Shown here in pieces: positions 42,946-53,525 of a stretch of 53,525 nucleotides of DNA (its first letter is position 1; each line of letters opens with the position of its first letter). This DNA comes from Cristatella mucedo (lineage: Eukaryota; Bryozoa; Phylactolaemata; Cristatellidae). Where the stretch lies: the NCBI GenBank assembly GCA_009760855.2, contig WPIO01000065.1, positions 2,143,001 through 2,196,525 of the forward strand, written 5' to 3'. The notes beneath the pieces are model-generated. The model ran no database searches. It had not been told where the DNA came from and saw only the letters and a program-made list of their open reading frames with translations. A program made the translations under genes and the position numbers.

Positions 42946-44040
42946 ATTCTTTCAACCTTTAACTGGTCCATACGCTAGGGTTCGTTGAGGGGGGGGGTAG
43001 CGAAAGGAAGACCACCCTGGAGCGGCGAGCCGACAGGCGCAGGCCCGTTCAGCCCCTGAAAGCCTAGCCGGTAACGGCCGTAAGCTGAAGATTTAGTACT
43101 AGCCGTCGTGCCGCTGACCAGGCAGCTGGCTCGTCGCCGGGCCATTTGCAGATGTCTCTGGGCTGCCACAGGCTCACACGGAGCCTAAGTGAATTAAGAG
43201 CTATTCGAATCAGTCTAACAGTTCAACGGCTGGAACGAATCGGGACAACGTTGACGTGGGCGCGAGGCAGCTGCAGTAGCGCGCCGCTGCTCAAATCAAC
43301 TCATCCCGACGCTCAGCTGACAGCTGGTTTACCTTAGCTTTCAAGCTCGTCCATGAGTGAACCTTCAGCTAGGCGTTCTAGCAAGTAGGACGTTTAAGGA
43401 AACTCAACCGACCGATAGATATATGTACATGCATGTGAGCATTACATTAGGCTTGGCTTAAGGTGTACCGTTACATCGGTGTCCAGGCCAGGATTTATGT
43501 GGCATGAATGCGCATTTGCGATTTATGTGATTTATATTATTTTTTACTTTATGTGGCATGAATGCGAATGCAGCTGCTTTTTAAAAGGTTGCAGGTTAAA
43601 AAGGCTGTGGCTTTGTTTTCGGCACGTCGGCCGCGATGCCAGTTTACTTAACCATGGTGCTGGCCACGTTTCACGGCCCCCCATTTAGTGAGGGTTGTCT
43701 GCTGTTGTGGGATGCCGAATGGCCTCCCCAGCAAGCCTGGCTGGGGCGGTCGTTTCCTGGTTGTCTTAGCTAGCAAATGATCGGGCGAAAGTTCTTACCG
43801 ACTACAGGCTAGCAAGCCTCTCGGACATTGCTCTAATACTGTTCAGATAAAGCTCACATAATCGCTAACTAATGCATCGTCGGAGATACGCAGCTTGGGC
43901 AGCACCTTATGAAAACGGTAAATAATATTAAAGTCTGCCGATTGAGCACCCTCATCTTTATAGCGAAATAGAAACTTGTTCACCAATCGCTCGGCAGGCG
44001 TAGGGCAATACAGGACTGCCTGCAGTAGGACTCAACGGCA
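42946..44040. other. Nothing recognised
   Basis: A nine-base G run lies near 42989. 'atgtggcatgaatgcg' is repeated at 43496 and 43552, a short local duplication. No gene supported. Confidence 0.4.
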
Positions 44041-44044
44041 AAGT

Positions 44045-44962
44045 ACTTACATGTTAAGCTTCCTTAAATTGAATGATGATAAAACCAACTTACTGGTTAT
44101 GGGAAAACCTAGTGAGATCCAGAAATTAGATAGATTAACTCACAATCAGCTTTACCGGCATATGTCCTGTTGAATCTGCATGAAATCCAGGTGTCCTGTT
44201 CCAAAGTGGCCTTTCCTTAGACGACTGCCTACTTTCAGCTACATAACTTGGCTAAAATTCGGATTTGTTTAGACAGGGATACCGAAACTAAATTGGTCCA
44301 TGCATTTGTGACATCCCATCTTGACTTCTGTAACTCACTGCTTGCTGGCATACCTGCACGTGCAATCAGGCACTTACAGCTGTACAAAACCCTGCAGCTA
44401 GGCTTGTCTGTAGAGGGCCTCGCTGTTGCCACATTACACCATTTCTAGCAGATCTGTACTGGCTACCAGTCATCAACTTCAAGGTTCTGTCACCTGCTCC
44501 AGCCTGCCTATCAGATCTACTGCCCCACCAGACTAAGCATAGCACCACTCGCTTTTCGGAAGCTAATCGTTTATCTATTCATTGTAAGTACCTAAAATCC
44601 TTTAGAGACCATGCATTTAGTGTGTATGCTCCCAAAGCCTGGAACTCGCTCCCGACTTGCATCACATCTCCTGACTTGACCACATTTAAAAGGAAACCAA
44701 AAACGCATCTATTTATCACAGCATTTAGTGGGCCCAGGTGATTCATCCTTTACGTGCTTATGCGTGTTGACACTGTACGTGCTACCACTAACCTTATTTG
44801 CATGCTGCACCTGTGCATTTTACCCTTAAACGTGTTATGCTTGCTGTCGTTGAGCATGCTACCACTAACCATTCACTCGTGGTCCATTGCAGCAAATTTA
44901 AAGTGCTTAGAAAGAGGCGAGCCACATCGAATGCATTATTATTATTATTATTATTATTAGTA
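44045..44962 (+). mobile_element. L2 LINE copy, post-RT region to 3' end
   Basis: It begins at [20 protein letters not shown] and continues with a decayed DLSLDDH region, then LVHAFVTSHLDFCNSLLAGI, LSDLLPHQT and PKAWNSLPT, across several frameshifts. The 3' UTR ('tgcgtgttgacactgta') and an (ATT)n tail at 44936-44960 complete it. Its hairpin tail is damaged ('aagaggcgagccacatcg'). Confidence 0.88.
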
Positions 44963-45204
44963 CGTTACCATTGGGCAAAGACTCAAGATCTTGAGTATGA
45001 AGTTTGGCTGGTTCAGTCCCATTTTTTAGACGGCAGAAAGGCTTCAGTGGATTCAACCAGCAAAAGGAATTTCCCCTAGCAAGACTCAAAGCCAATAGGT
45101 CACAGAACTCAAGCAGGCTACGAACACAAAATTCGCAGTATCCAGCAATTTGAGCAACTATTCGCTAAATCAAAGAGTGCAGTATCACTATCACATTTAA
45201 TGAC

Positions 45205-45284
45205 GGTATCAGGCACTCGATAAAACGCCCTCAGAGAACTAAATCTCTTTAGGCGCTTTACATATGCTGCAAAGAGAGCATGAG
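45205..45284 (-). mobile_element. L2-type 3' tail (solo), reverse
   Basis: 'cactcgataaaacgccctca', 'gagaactaaatctctttagg' and 'cgctttacatatgctgcaaa' are the reverse of the L2 3' end, with no coding sequence attached. Confidence 0.7.
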
Positions 45285-46575
45285 TGCATGCTATTAGTGC
45301 TTTTCCAATGGCTGCTTATATTCAAAGTTAATGTACACTGAACGGAAGTTCCCTCGAACTTGCTTTCAGTCGCTTTTGAGAAAGCTGAGACCGTTTTCTC
45401 CTTAAAAGGCACCAAGCCTTGCGGCTTGTGCAGCTCTAGAATGACCTCTTTCGGGCACCAGAAGGCTATAAGAGAGCTCGAACTATCACTTATTAATTTT
45501 AATACGTTCAAGTTGCGATTCTTTGTAAGAACTTAGTTCCAGTCAAATTACCTGTCTACAAGCCAACGAACGGAATGAAGTCTAGCTCACAGTGACTTCA
45601 GCTGCAACATCTCAAGTCTGCTCCGAGGAAGTAAATTCCACGAGGAGCGTCAACTAGTACATACCAGGCAAAGGAGAAGACAAAGTTTATGCAGCATCAG
45701 TACAGATAGTCCAGACTGCAAGCAGTGCTATGGAGGCAAGTGGGCTTCAGCTTATCGAGGACGAATAGCTCCTAGTACCAGCAGCTGTTCTGCAGCAACC
45801 ACTAGCTTCCTAATCGCTTTGCCAGCTGTGACGCCTAAATCTCTCGAGGTCAGACACGTCTGAAACCACATCTGTCTTGTTGAGGCAGACAAGACTTTCC
45901 TCCTATTGCTGGGCTAAGCAGATTCTCCCTAATCTGCCTGCCGTTTGGCCTGATCGGACCTCTTCTGTTTCCGTCCCTCTACAAAGATGGCTGAATAAAT
46001 AGTCATAATCTTACTATGTGTTAATATACCATCAACGAACACATGCACCTGCAGCCGATGGGATGAGGTTCGGTGAATTTCGGGCGCTGTAGCAGAACTC
46101 GGCACTGCAACAGACAGGAAGCAGCTGACTAGCTGTGAAGCAGATACCGACTTGCTTGTAGGCTTCACAGGGCTGGCAATGCGACAGAGCCCAAGCTCAG
46201 ACTCTGTGATAACTGGAAGGGTACCAAAGCTGGAGATCCAGCTTTCCAAGAAATCCTGAGCACGAGTACAGTTGGGACGGCAGCCAACAGGATGGCTTTG
46301 ATCCTCTATTTAAAATGGTACACCAGAGGTACTTAATGTGCTGGTTAGGCAGACACCCCTGCAGCTCATGGTTGACTGGCTCCCAACAATTACGAAGGCG
46401 ATTGCTACGATAAAAAATCCAGCTGCAGTTGCCATGTTCAGCCAACTGATGGTCCAAGTAAGTTAGGCGTATCACGAGCTGATAGCTGCTTTGGATTTAA
46501 TGAAAACGCTAGGCCCGTGGATAAAAAGCACTGAGATAGTCAATCAAGTACTCTTGTCTACCTTGAAGTCATCAC
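45285..46575. other. Nothing recognised
   Basis: Short frames on both strands only; no repeat or exon supported. Confidence 0.45.
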
Positions 46576-46584
46576 ACCATTCCT

Positions 46585-46700
46585 CTTCAAACCGAGGTCA
46601 TGGGCTCGAATACTGCACTGGGCGATCCTTTATTGCCAACTGCAAGTGATAAGAGCCAAAGCTCTCATGCTACTAAACAAATGAGGCTGTTAAATCAGCT
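46585..46700 (+). mobile_element. SINE-A copy
   Basis: 'aaaccgaggtcatgggctcg', 'ctgggcgatcctttattgcc', 'aactgcaagtgataagagcc' and 'gaggctgttaaatcagct' match the SINE-A body at 23382. The B box is slightly altered ('ctcgaatactg'). Confidence 0.75.
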
Positions 46701-46751
46701 ACACACACGCACACACACGTGTGTGTGCGCGTTTGTTGATTTAACAGCCTC
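46683..46751. repeat. 69-bp inverted repeat with Z-DNA-like core
   Basis: GAGGCTGTTAAATCA (46683-46697) and TGATTTAACAGCCTC (46737-46751) are exact reverse complements. Between them is an alternating purine-pyrimidine core containing ACACACACGTGTGTGT. The left arm is the end of SINE-A, so the right arm is an inverted copy of the same tail. Confidence 0.85.
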
Positions 46752-46971
46752 CAAGCAAGCAACTGCTACACAAGAAACTTAAGTATTGGCTTTTAAACGG
46801 AATGCAAGAGCTACTGCCCCATGACCCTTCGCCGACTTTCAGCAGAGGAACGAAATCTGTGGCCTGCTTAGACAGTAGTACTCCTGCAAAACTATTTCAC
46901 GTTTTTAAAATCACGCCTAGAGTACTATAGATTATTCGTGGTGAGCCGTGATGGCACACTAGGACAGGCGG

Positions 46972-47090
46972 TTGCTCTTCATGACCCAAGGTCGTGTGGG
47001 TTTATCTTTTATTGCTGCTGCAAGAGGTGATGACAGCCGTAAGGGGTCTTCTGTCGCTATACAAAAGAGGCTGTTAAATCAGCTGGTATT
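46972..47090 (+). mobile_element. SINE-A copy, partly decayed
   Basis: 'gctcttcatgacccaaggtc', 'ttattgctgctgcaagaggt', 'gatgacagccgtaaggggtc' and 'gaggctgttaaatcagctgg' keep the SINE-A order. The B box is lost. Confidence 0.65.
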
Positions 47091-47094
47091 TTTA

Positions 47095-47745
47095 TTCAAA
47101 TTCCCTGTAAGCAGGACTCCTGCTCAGTGCCCTGAGTCATCTGCAACTGGTGCACAACTCAGCAGCTCGTCTGGTCTATCATTAACGGCGTAGTCACTAC
47201 AGCACACTACTTCTGAGCTTCAGTAGCTGCCTATCAAGCATAGAATCGACTTCGAGATCTCTGCAGCTAACAGGTCACTTCACTCGCTTTCACCAATCCA
47301 ACCTATTTGCACCTCAAAGTGTGATCATGGACCGCGTTTTTACTTGCCTTCCAGTCGTCTTGTCATCCCCCACTTCGTGCTAAATTAAAATCTTATGGCG
47401 ATCAGGCTTTCGCTCGCATACATCAGAAGTCTGGAACTCGCCTGACTTCCGTCAACACAACAACTTTGTATACATTAATTCTCAGCAAAAGACGACTTTG
47501 CTCGTGCATCCCAGAGATCTTATGTGCTTACCTGTGCACGATTCAGCAAATGCTATTTACTGTAGGTTTAACTAATCAATGGCTATGAGTGTCTTAATGT
47601 TTGCTGACCTAAGCACGATGCTTGCTTTTGTATGCTTGGCGTTGATACTGTGCATGTCATTAGCCCTTAGTTCTACTTCTCTTGCCTGAATAGAGATTTA
47701 GTGCTCTTAGAGCACTATGCTAACGACGTATCATTATTACCACCA
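47095..47745 (+). mobile_element. Old L2 copy
   Basis: It starts near 'tctgcaactggtgcacaact' (the LVHNSAARL region), passes 'ctatcaagcatagaatcgac', and ends with 3' UTR words ('cgttgatactgtgcatgtca') and 'cctgaatagagatttagtgc'. The tail variant 'cctgaatagagatt' is the form seen in SINE-B. Confidence 0.65.
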
Positions 47746-48261
47746 TCAAGCAGATCAATGCAATCAAGCACAACTCCTGCTGGCACAGGTACCAGCCACG
47801 ACGTTTCGCGCATGACAAACTGACGCTTCGTGCATGACAAGCTATTGAATGCCTTATGCAATTCTCAATTGTTCACTGCAGCGCAATCAAAGCGTTTTCA
47901 GTATACTGTCCTCCTAAAAGAAATAGTCCACGTTGGCTCTTACGCAACTTTTGTCTGCCCGTGGCCGACTGAAGATCGTACTTGTGGGGCCTCTCGCGTG
48001 ACTTCCTTTACAGACCGCGATCCTTTGATCAATTTATTCATGAGCCGATCGCGGTCAACACCATAGGCATCAGTAACGAAATGAATTTCTGCTTTGACGT
48101 CTTCACCCGACTTGTCGGCATCCTGGCAGGCCCCTACAATACAATGTGCAATCACTAAGTAGCTACTGACTCTTGAACCATCTAAATTTCAGAGCCAATT
48201 AACCAGCCATTGAAGCGCTGGCTGGTTTATGCTGTTTTAGAAAGCATCAAAGTACACGGTC

Positions 48262-48265
<4 letters not shown>
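47746..48265. other. Nothing recognised
   Basis: The 71-codon minus frame at 47940-48155 and the plus frame at 47830-48066 overlap. Neither has recognisable features. Confidence 0.4.

Positions 48266-48350
<85 letters not shown>
48266..48350. repeat. (TG)n microsatellite
   Basis: An 85-bp, almost pure TG repeat. Confidence 0.97.
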
Positions 48351-48353
<3 letters not shown>

Positions 48354-48925
48354 AGGGTTAGAGGCTCTAACTAGGCTAAGGTCCACCCGGCCGGAACACG
48401 GGGCCGATGACCCCAGATAGGAACGTCGGTCTGTTGGGCCATGTAAACGCAGTGGCAAAGACTGAGTGAAGTTGGGAAGGAGATAACATCGATCACACGG
48501 AGCCACAGGGACATGTCTCAAGTATATTAACGCAGCGAAAGAGAGCACAAACAAAAATGCAGAGGAGTCTGATTTGCATAGGATGACATTAATGCTGCTC
48601 GAGCACTTCAAAAGCATTCTCATTTAAGGTGAGGACCAAAATCAATTTGGAAAAAAATGCGACCTTGTGCCAACTTCAGCTGAGACCAATGAGAAAGAGA
48701 CAGCAGACTAAATGTGAGTCATCTAGGACGTGCAGGTGGCAGCAACCTGGCCCAAACGGCAAGTAACCAGCACGAGCAAGCAGACACCCCAGGACCTGAG
48801 GGGGAGACAGTGTTTGCATTGTCAACCTTGAACGAGTCGTCCATGAAGTGCAGGCATCCAAAGAGCCACTAGGCCACAGCCGATCAGCAATGATCATAAC
48901 CAAAACTAATCGACCCAAGTTTTTT
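48351..48925. other. Nothing recognised
   Basis: No supported feature. Confidence 0.45.
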
Positions 48926-48929
48926 AAAT

Positions 48930-48992
48930 CCGACGTGGCTGTCTAATGATAGGTAACTTTGGAACATGACACCCAGATATCAAGTCCATATG
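48930..48992 (-). mobile_element. Small L2 fragment
   Basis: 'gtggctgtctaatgatagg' and 'taactttggaacatgacacc' match the reverse of the L2 segment encoding [14 protein letters not shown]. It is opposite to the L2 piece that starts at 49040 and carries the neighbouring, more 5' part of ORF2, again suggesting a 5' inversion. Confidence 0.6.
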
Positions 48993-49039
48993 CAAAACCC
49001 GGTCCTGATAAGACAATGTTACCGCAGCCAAGCTGGTCT

Positions 49040-49590
49040 GTGAACTCGTGCACTGAATACACCTTTGCAACTCACAACTGTCGGTGCAGAACTCGGCAGC
49101 CAGAACTATCTGGCTAGAATGTCTCAATTGCCACGTTACATACGTCTAACCGACCTCCACTGGCTTCCCATTAAGAAGCATATCGAATTCAAGGCTTTGT
49201 CACTCGCTTTAGGTACTTTCATTCTCTTGCCCCAGCACGTCTATCCAAACAAGCTAGGCATAGAGCCACAGTCTCTTCTGACTAAAGTCCTTGTGCAGTG
49301 TTTCCAACTAATCCCAAGTACTTTGGAGACCACTTCTTTAATTCTGATGCTCCCACGCCCACTCGGACTCACCCCCACGGACCTCACAACGTTGCTTGAC
49401 CAGACTACATTTCAGAAAGGCTAAAAGCCTATCGTCTCACAGCATTTTCACAGTTTGCATGAATTGTGATGCTGTGCTTATTTCACTGTGACAGTGCATG
49501 CTATCACTTACCAATTGACATCCTTCGTTTCCAGAATCTTGCCTAGAAAATGATTTTGTTCTATTAGGGCATTGTAAAGATGAGATAATT
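49040..49590 (+). mobile_element. Old L2 copy, C-terminal region and 3' UTR
   Basis: LTDLHWLPIKKHIEFKALSL is preserved at 49150. Further on, 'gaccacttctttaattctga' and 'cttgaccagactacatttca' follow ORF2 order. The 3' end ('ttgcctagaaaatgattttg') is an eroded hairpin tail. Confidence 0.8.
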
Positions 49591-49621
49591 AAAAATGTCT
49601 TTTTATTATACACTGTTTTGC

Positions 49622-49795
49622 AGGTTAGGTTCAGGGTTAAGGTGCTCACCTTTAACGACCGAGGTCAAGGTGAATGTATATCTGATGACCGAGGTCGTGG
49701 GCTGGAACCCCTGGGCACATATGAAGTGCATGAATAAAGATTAAGTTCTCTTAGGGTACTATAAAAATGAATTATATTTTAGCATTCAATCTTCA
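49622..49795 (+). mobile_element. SINE-B copy with internal duplication
   Basis: 'ggttcagggttaaggtgctc' is the A-box head. 'gaccgaggtc' then occurs twice, at about 49658 and 49688, before 'gtgggctggaacccctgggc'. The L2-like tail 'gaataaagattaagttctct' and 'gaattatattttag' close it. Confidence 0.75.
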
Positions 49796-50214
49796 AAAGG
49801 CTATCGACAAAAATCACTGAACCTCTAGAGTTGGTGATAAATACGGCTGTGAGATTGGCCACTAAATCCGAGACATTAAACCTAACGTTTAGCTCGTTAA
49901 AGATGTAATGGCTAGTGGTTGATATAGGGATACAGAGCAAAATTCTCAGTCAGGCCCACAAGGCTCACTCTAGTGTGGCTCCTTCATAGCTATCTGAATT
50001 GCAGCACCTGCTCCAGTGTCTCACTTGAACCCTCACGTCGGCTCAGAGGAATAGACTAGCTGTGCAATTCTTTCCCCTAAACGCTGCCGCAGAAGCATTA
50101 GCTCCACAAGTCCTAAACTGAGGAATCACATCCACAATTCAACATTTCCTCTAATGCAGCAGACTCCTTTCCTGCAGGTAAGTTGCGCTACGTTAGTCAG
50201 TTTGATACAGTGCA

Positions 50215-50520
50215 CTCAAAGACTACGCAGCAGCAGCGTAACCATACGGTAACCAACAGACTTCGGTCTGCGGACTTTGTGCATACAATAGCCAACTATT
50301 AGCCAACAAGCAGTGCATACTTTAAGTGCGCATACGGAAGCCAACAGACTTCGTCTTACGAACCACAGAAACAGTAAGAAGCACAGCTGAGTCAGTGGGA
50401 TAGTCGAGAAAGTGATTAGCATTAATGTAGCAGCTCAGGACGGCTGGAAACGGTCAGCAGTAGGAGAGATGTCATTGCATATGAATTGTGAAAGTGAGTT
50501 TCACAGTCTAGGACCTGCAG
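50215..50520 (-). mobile_element. LINE-B fragment with internal duplication
   Basis: 'cactcaaagactacgcagca', 'cagacttcgtcttacgaacc' and 'agcagctcaggacggctgga' follow LINE-B order. 'catacggtaaccaacagact' at 50243 is repeated, slightly changed, at 50331. The flank at 50490-50520 reaches the same border as the copy at 42152. Confidence 0.65.
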
Positions 50521-51403
50521 AGCAAAAGCTTCAGTCGAAAACGATCTGAAACGGCTAATTTATTCTCCATGGGGTGCTTGGGGTGACCTCTGAGCAGGAG
50601 TTCGGTTTTATCATCTTCCGGTTTACGTAAATTGGCCAACATCGGAACCGAATGTCTGAAAGCCAGGAATTCAGTGTTATAGCAATAAAGATGGAGATAC
50701 CGGCACATACACGTGTATACAATATCGTCGGGTGGCATTAGCATACAGTGGGTGTATTATGAGCATGCACACTGGTGTGTGCGCATACGCTCGCACGCTC
50801 GCGTGTGTGCTGGCATGGGTGCACAGGCGTGTGAGCTAGCTTGCCCACCTGCCGATCTCTGCTCCCAAAAAATAATTCACTGGCAACAGGGATGTCACAG
50901 AAGCAGGTGAGTTGACTCAGGTCAGCCAAAGAACAAGCACCCATTAAAATCACACAAAGCACTTGGCTAAGTGCCCAGCAGCAGCTGCTGTTAGATCCTC
51001 TCAGATGTGGGCTAGCTGACCGAGAACGTGACCCCGGCAGGCTGCTAAAGCAGTTTCCAGATGGCAAATTCCAGAGAGTGGTGCCATCGGCACCTGAAAA
51101 CGTGGGTCAACGTAGCAGCCGTGTTGTTTTCGGGACTTACTGGCACTAGAATCTAGCACGTGGCTAGAAGAGTCTGATAATGACGACGCTGGCCAGTAAT
51201 GTCAGCTCAGAGCTTGGGCCTTAAGCAACAGCATCATTAGCAAGCAGTCGTAGGACTCGACATGCAGGATGGGCTGGCCAAGCTAAGAAAAGAAAAAGCC
51301 GAGGCGAATCAGGCGAAGCCTAAATGGGCACAGGCACAGCTGGCAATCAATAGCAGCAGGCAGCCGGAGAGCCAGCCAGGCAGACTGCGTGTCGAGCTCA
51401 TAC
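50521..51403. other. Unassigned
   Basis: A GT/GC-rich alternating patch lies at 50760-50835. No gene supported. Confidence 0.4.
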
Positions 51404-51567
51404 CGACGAGCTTTGCTGAGCTCTCTTCTTCCTCGTCTTCTACCAGGGGCCCTTTATCGGCACCGTCGATGAGAGCATCTATCTGTGCCTGCCGGGCTGT
51501 ACGCAGGTCGCGGATAAAGGTCACAGGCGGTATTTTCCCAATCGGACGCAAGCTTATCAGTAGCGAC
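51404..51567 (-). CDS. Candidate internal exon, unknown protein
   Basis: Read on the minus strand, 'cgaattcatatacag' could be an acceptor and 'gtatga' a donor. Between them the frame reads IGKIPPVTFIRDLRTARQAQ, IDALIDGADKG and an acidic PLVEDEEEESS stretch. The composition looks like real protein (amphipathic segment, then acidic cluster), but I recognise no family and found no neighbouring exon. The plus strand is also open here, so chance is possible. Confidence 0.25.
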
Positions 51568-51651
51568 CTGTATATGAATTCGAAGCAATAAAATACAAGC
51601 ATTGACTATTTACTTCCTAATCACCTCACCCTTTCTACACTTTCTCAAAGG

Positions 51652-51721
51652 ATAATATATATATATATATAATATATATAATATTATCATAATATATTAT
51701 ATACATATATATATATATTCT

Positions 51722-51755
<34 letters not shown>

Positions 51756-51756
51756 A
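51652..51756. repeat. (AT)n microsatellite
   Basis: About 105 bp of TATATA with small interruptions; strongly self-complementary. Confidence 0.95.
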
Positions 51757-52744
51757 ATTATCTAAACACGGCCGAAGTAATTGAGAAAGTATTATAAGAG
51801 AGCAAGGTTGATGGTTAGTGTTCCAATGACTTTGAGGCGGTCTTTGTAAAAAGGATTGGGGCAGGATTGCTATTAACTTCAGGCCTGTTGTACTTGCCTT
51901 TCTCATCGATTGGTGTGAACCAGTGCTGCTTCAGCACACCACAGGCTAAGGAGCACCACGACTTTGCCAAAGATACTCTGCTGAGTCCTTCACAAACAAT
52001 GCTGGGGCAAAAGGATGATCGCTTAAGCAATAGGAATGAAGGAAGGCAGTATGGCAGGCAGCCAAACGAGGTGCCAATGAACAGGTGGGGCCTATGCCAA
52101 GTTGCTATGAGGGGGTCAACTGAGCAAGCACAAGCACTATGTTGGTGCTTGGAACTGCATAACCTTCTTTGATCGAAGCTTTTAAACTTGACACAGCAGT
52201 AAGCAGCACTGCAGGCCACTTCTGCTAATTTACGATTAAACTAGTCTACTGGCCGACCGTTTTAGTCATTGACCCATAACAACATTTTCAATATTACAGA
52301 CATAAACAATAAACAGGACCTCAGCCGCACTGACCCCAGTTCCGTGCACGGCGTCTTTTCCAACTCAAAGCTCCACTTCTTTTTCTACCCTTTATTTCCC
52401 TGGAAAAAGCCTATGCCTTTTCACACGAAGAAATCTTAGTAACTGCATTCACCGACAACCGAGTCGATGATTCCCCTGTAGACAGATGAGCCGGTGTGGT
52501 CACGTGCCTACTCCAACCCCCCTCTTGGAAGCCACACAGCAGAACCTATCTTTCTGGCCTGTTTACTCACCGACGATGCCTTAGCCAATGAAGAGCTAAG
52601 GTACCCGGATGTCTCCTTGACCTGTTGAGGCAAGCCACTGCCATACTGAGGTTAGATATGCGACCAGAACATGCTGCCAGCAGCACACGTTCTGAGGCTA
52701 CAAGAGCTGTTTTGATGTCACTACATTAAAACGGTCATTCAAAC
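51757..52744. other. Nothing recognised; may include the 5' end of the Tc1-like element
   Basis: A Tc1 transposon normally has a few hundred bases or fewer before the transposase, so its left inverted repeat may lie here. I could not identify it because the right end is outside the window. Confidence 0.35.
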
Positions 52745-53525
52745 CAAGCAATCGCGATGTGGCTGAAGATCTCAGAAGGCACTATTAGGAACATTATTAT
52801 GAAATATTTGGACTATGGTAGCACAGAGGCGCTGTGGCACTCAGGTGGCCTTCATATAACTTCTCCGAGGGAAGACCAGCTCATCAAATGCATGGCTTTG
52901 AATGACATAATTGCCAATGCTTAAATGCATTTTTAAGTCTCTGGCAAGCTACCGGAACAGTCGTAAGCGAAAATACCAAGAGTAGACAGCTTAACGAAAA
53001 AGAACTGAACGAACAAGTGGCCACTTACAAGCAATTGTAGACTGTACAGCACAAAAAGTAAGGCTGGATTTTGCTAGCTGATACCAGCACTGGACAGCTG
53101 CGCAGCACAGCAGAGTACTGTAAGTTAATTAGTCCAAGTTCAATCTCATTGGCTGTGACAGGAGGAAGTACCTTCGCCGGCAAAGAGGTGAAGGGTACAT
53201 GGATGGCTGTCTGCATAAGATGTGAAATTCGGTGGTGGAAGTGTAACGGTAAGGGGTTGCTTCTCTGCCCGAAATTCAAGGAATCATCAATTAGAATGTC
53301 TATCTCGACATTGTGCAGAAAGTTGGCTTGAAATCCTGTAACATTCTTCACGGGTTCAATTTCTGCTGGCAGCATGACAACGATCCGAAGCTTACTGCTG
53401 TGGCAGCTGAAGAGCATCTTTTTTATTGCCTCAGACTACGGCTGCTAGACAAGTGAGGTCCATTCAGTGGTCAAGCCAAAGCTTGAACGACTTGAAACCC
53501 ATAGAACATATGCGAGACAAAGTCT
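52745..53525 (+). pseudogene. Tc1/mariner-type transposase, decayed, cut by window end
   Basis: The enzyme binds terminal repeats and cuts and pastes the element at TA sites. In order the plus strand shows a helix-turn-helix segment (IAMWLKISEGTIRNIIMKYL at 52757, then YGSTEALWHSGG), a hinge with SPREDQLIKCMALND, FNLIGCDRRKYLRRQR at 53138, VRGCFSA at 53255, NVYLDIVQKVGLKSCNIL at 53295, WQHDNDPK at 53369 (second catalytic Asp region) and SLNDLKPIEHM near 53490, corresponding to the SPDLNPIE motif before the last acidic catalytic residue. These lie in several frames separated by stops, so the copy is inactive. The 130-codon minus frame here (53417-53025) is only its shadow. The element continues beyond the window. 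Confidence 0.88.

Noticed and set aside
47830-48155. Overlapping 71-78-codon frames
   Set aside because: No motif, no repeat match and no splice evidence; both strands are open equally.
53025-53417. 130-codon minus-strand frame
   Set aside because: It is the antisense shadow of a Tc1-like transposase whose motifs lie on the plus strand.
1-53525. CRISPR arrays, bacterial operons, riboswitches
   Set aside because: Nothing resembling them; the window is clearly eukaryotic.

Overview
This is animal nuclear DNA, most likely from an invertebrate. I cannot name the phylum. The signs are one intron-containing gene with clean GT/AG junctions in CpG-rich DNA, an AATAAA signal, long dinucleotide microsatellites, and a repeat load dominated by L2-clade LINEs, tRNA-derived SINEs, a Ty3/Gypsy element, a Tc1-like transposon and a SPIN-like hAT element. 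No bacterial-type operon, rRNA gene, functional tRNA gene or CRISPR array was seen. Most long open frames are fragments of mobile elements or chance frames in GC-rich or microsatellite DNA.

Layout. 1-2.4 kb: short L2 LINE pieces. 2.9-6.8 kb: a decayed plus-strand Ty3/Gypsy retrotransposon with gag, reverse transcriptase, RNase H and integrase remnants and a polypurine tract. 7-8.2 kb: GC-rich DNA without a recognisable gene. 9.3-19.3 kb: L2 copies in both orientations, a SINE and a second LINE family (called LINE-B here). 19.4-22.6 kb: mostly unassigned, with an LTR-like promoter/polyA module and a hairpin. 22.6-28.8 kb: nested repeats, in which a SINE sits in an L2, a young L2 sits in an older inverted L2, and a SPIN-like hAT element sits in an L2 with a recognisable 8-bp target duplication. 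30.0-35.75 kb: the one convincing host gene. 36-38.7 kb: a second GC-rich stretch, possibly with another gene's first exon. 39-50.5 kb: L2, LINE-B and SINE copies. 51.4-51.6 kb: a weak candidate exon. 52.7 kb to the end: a decayed Tc1/mariner transposase that runs off the window.

The host gene (plus strand, six inferred exons, about 391 residues) encodes a signal peptide and three immunoglobulin domains resembling domains 1-3 of the VEGF/PDGF receptor family. Its last recognised exon ends in a stop directly after domain 3, and AATAAA lies about 240 bp further on. It therefore looks like a naturally soluble, ligand-binding ectodomain, or else a receptor gene truncated by mutation. No transmembrane segment or kinase domain was found.

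Mobile elements. The L2 elements and one SINE family (SINE-B) share the same 3' hairpin tail, as expected if the LINE machinery mobilises the SINE. The insertions give a relative chronology: old L2 copies came first, then SINEs, the hAT element and at least one young L2 inserted into them.
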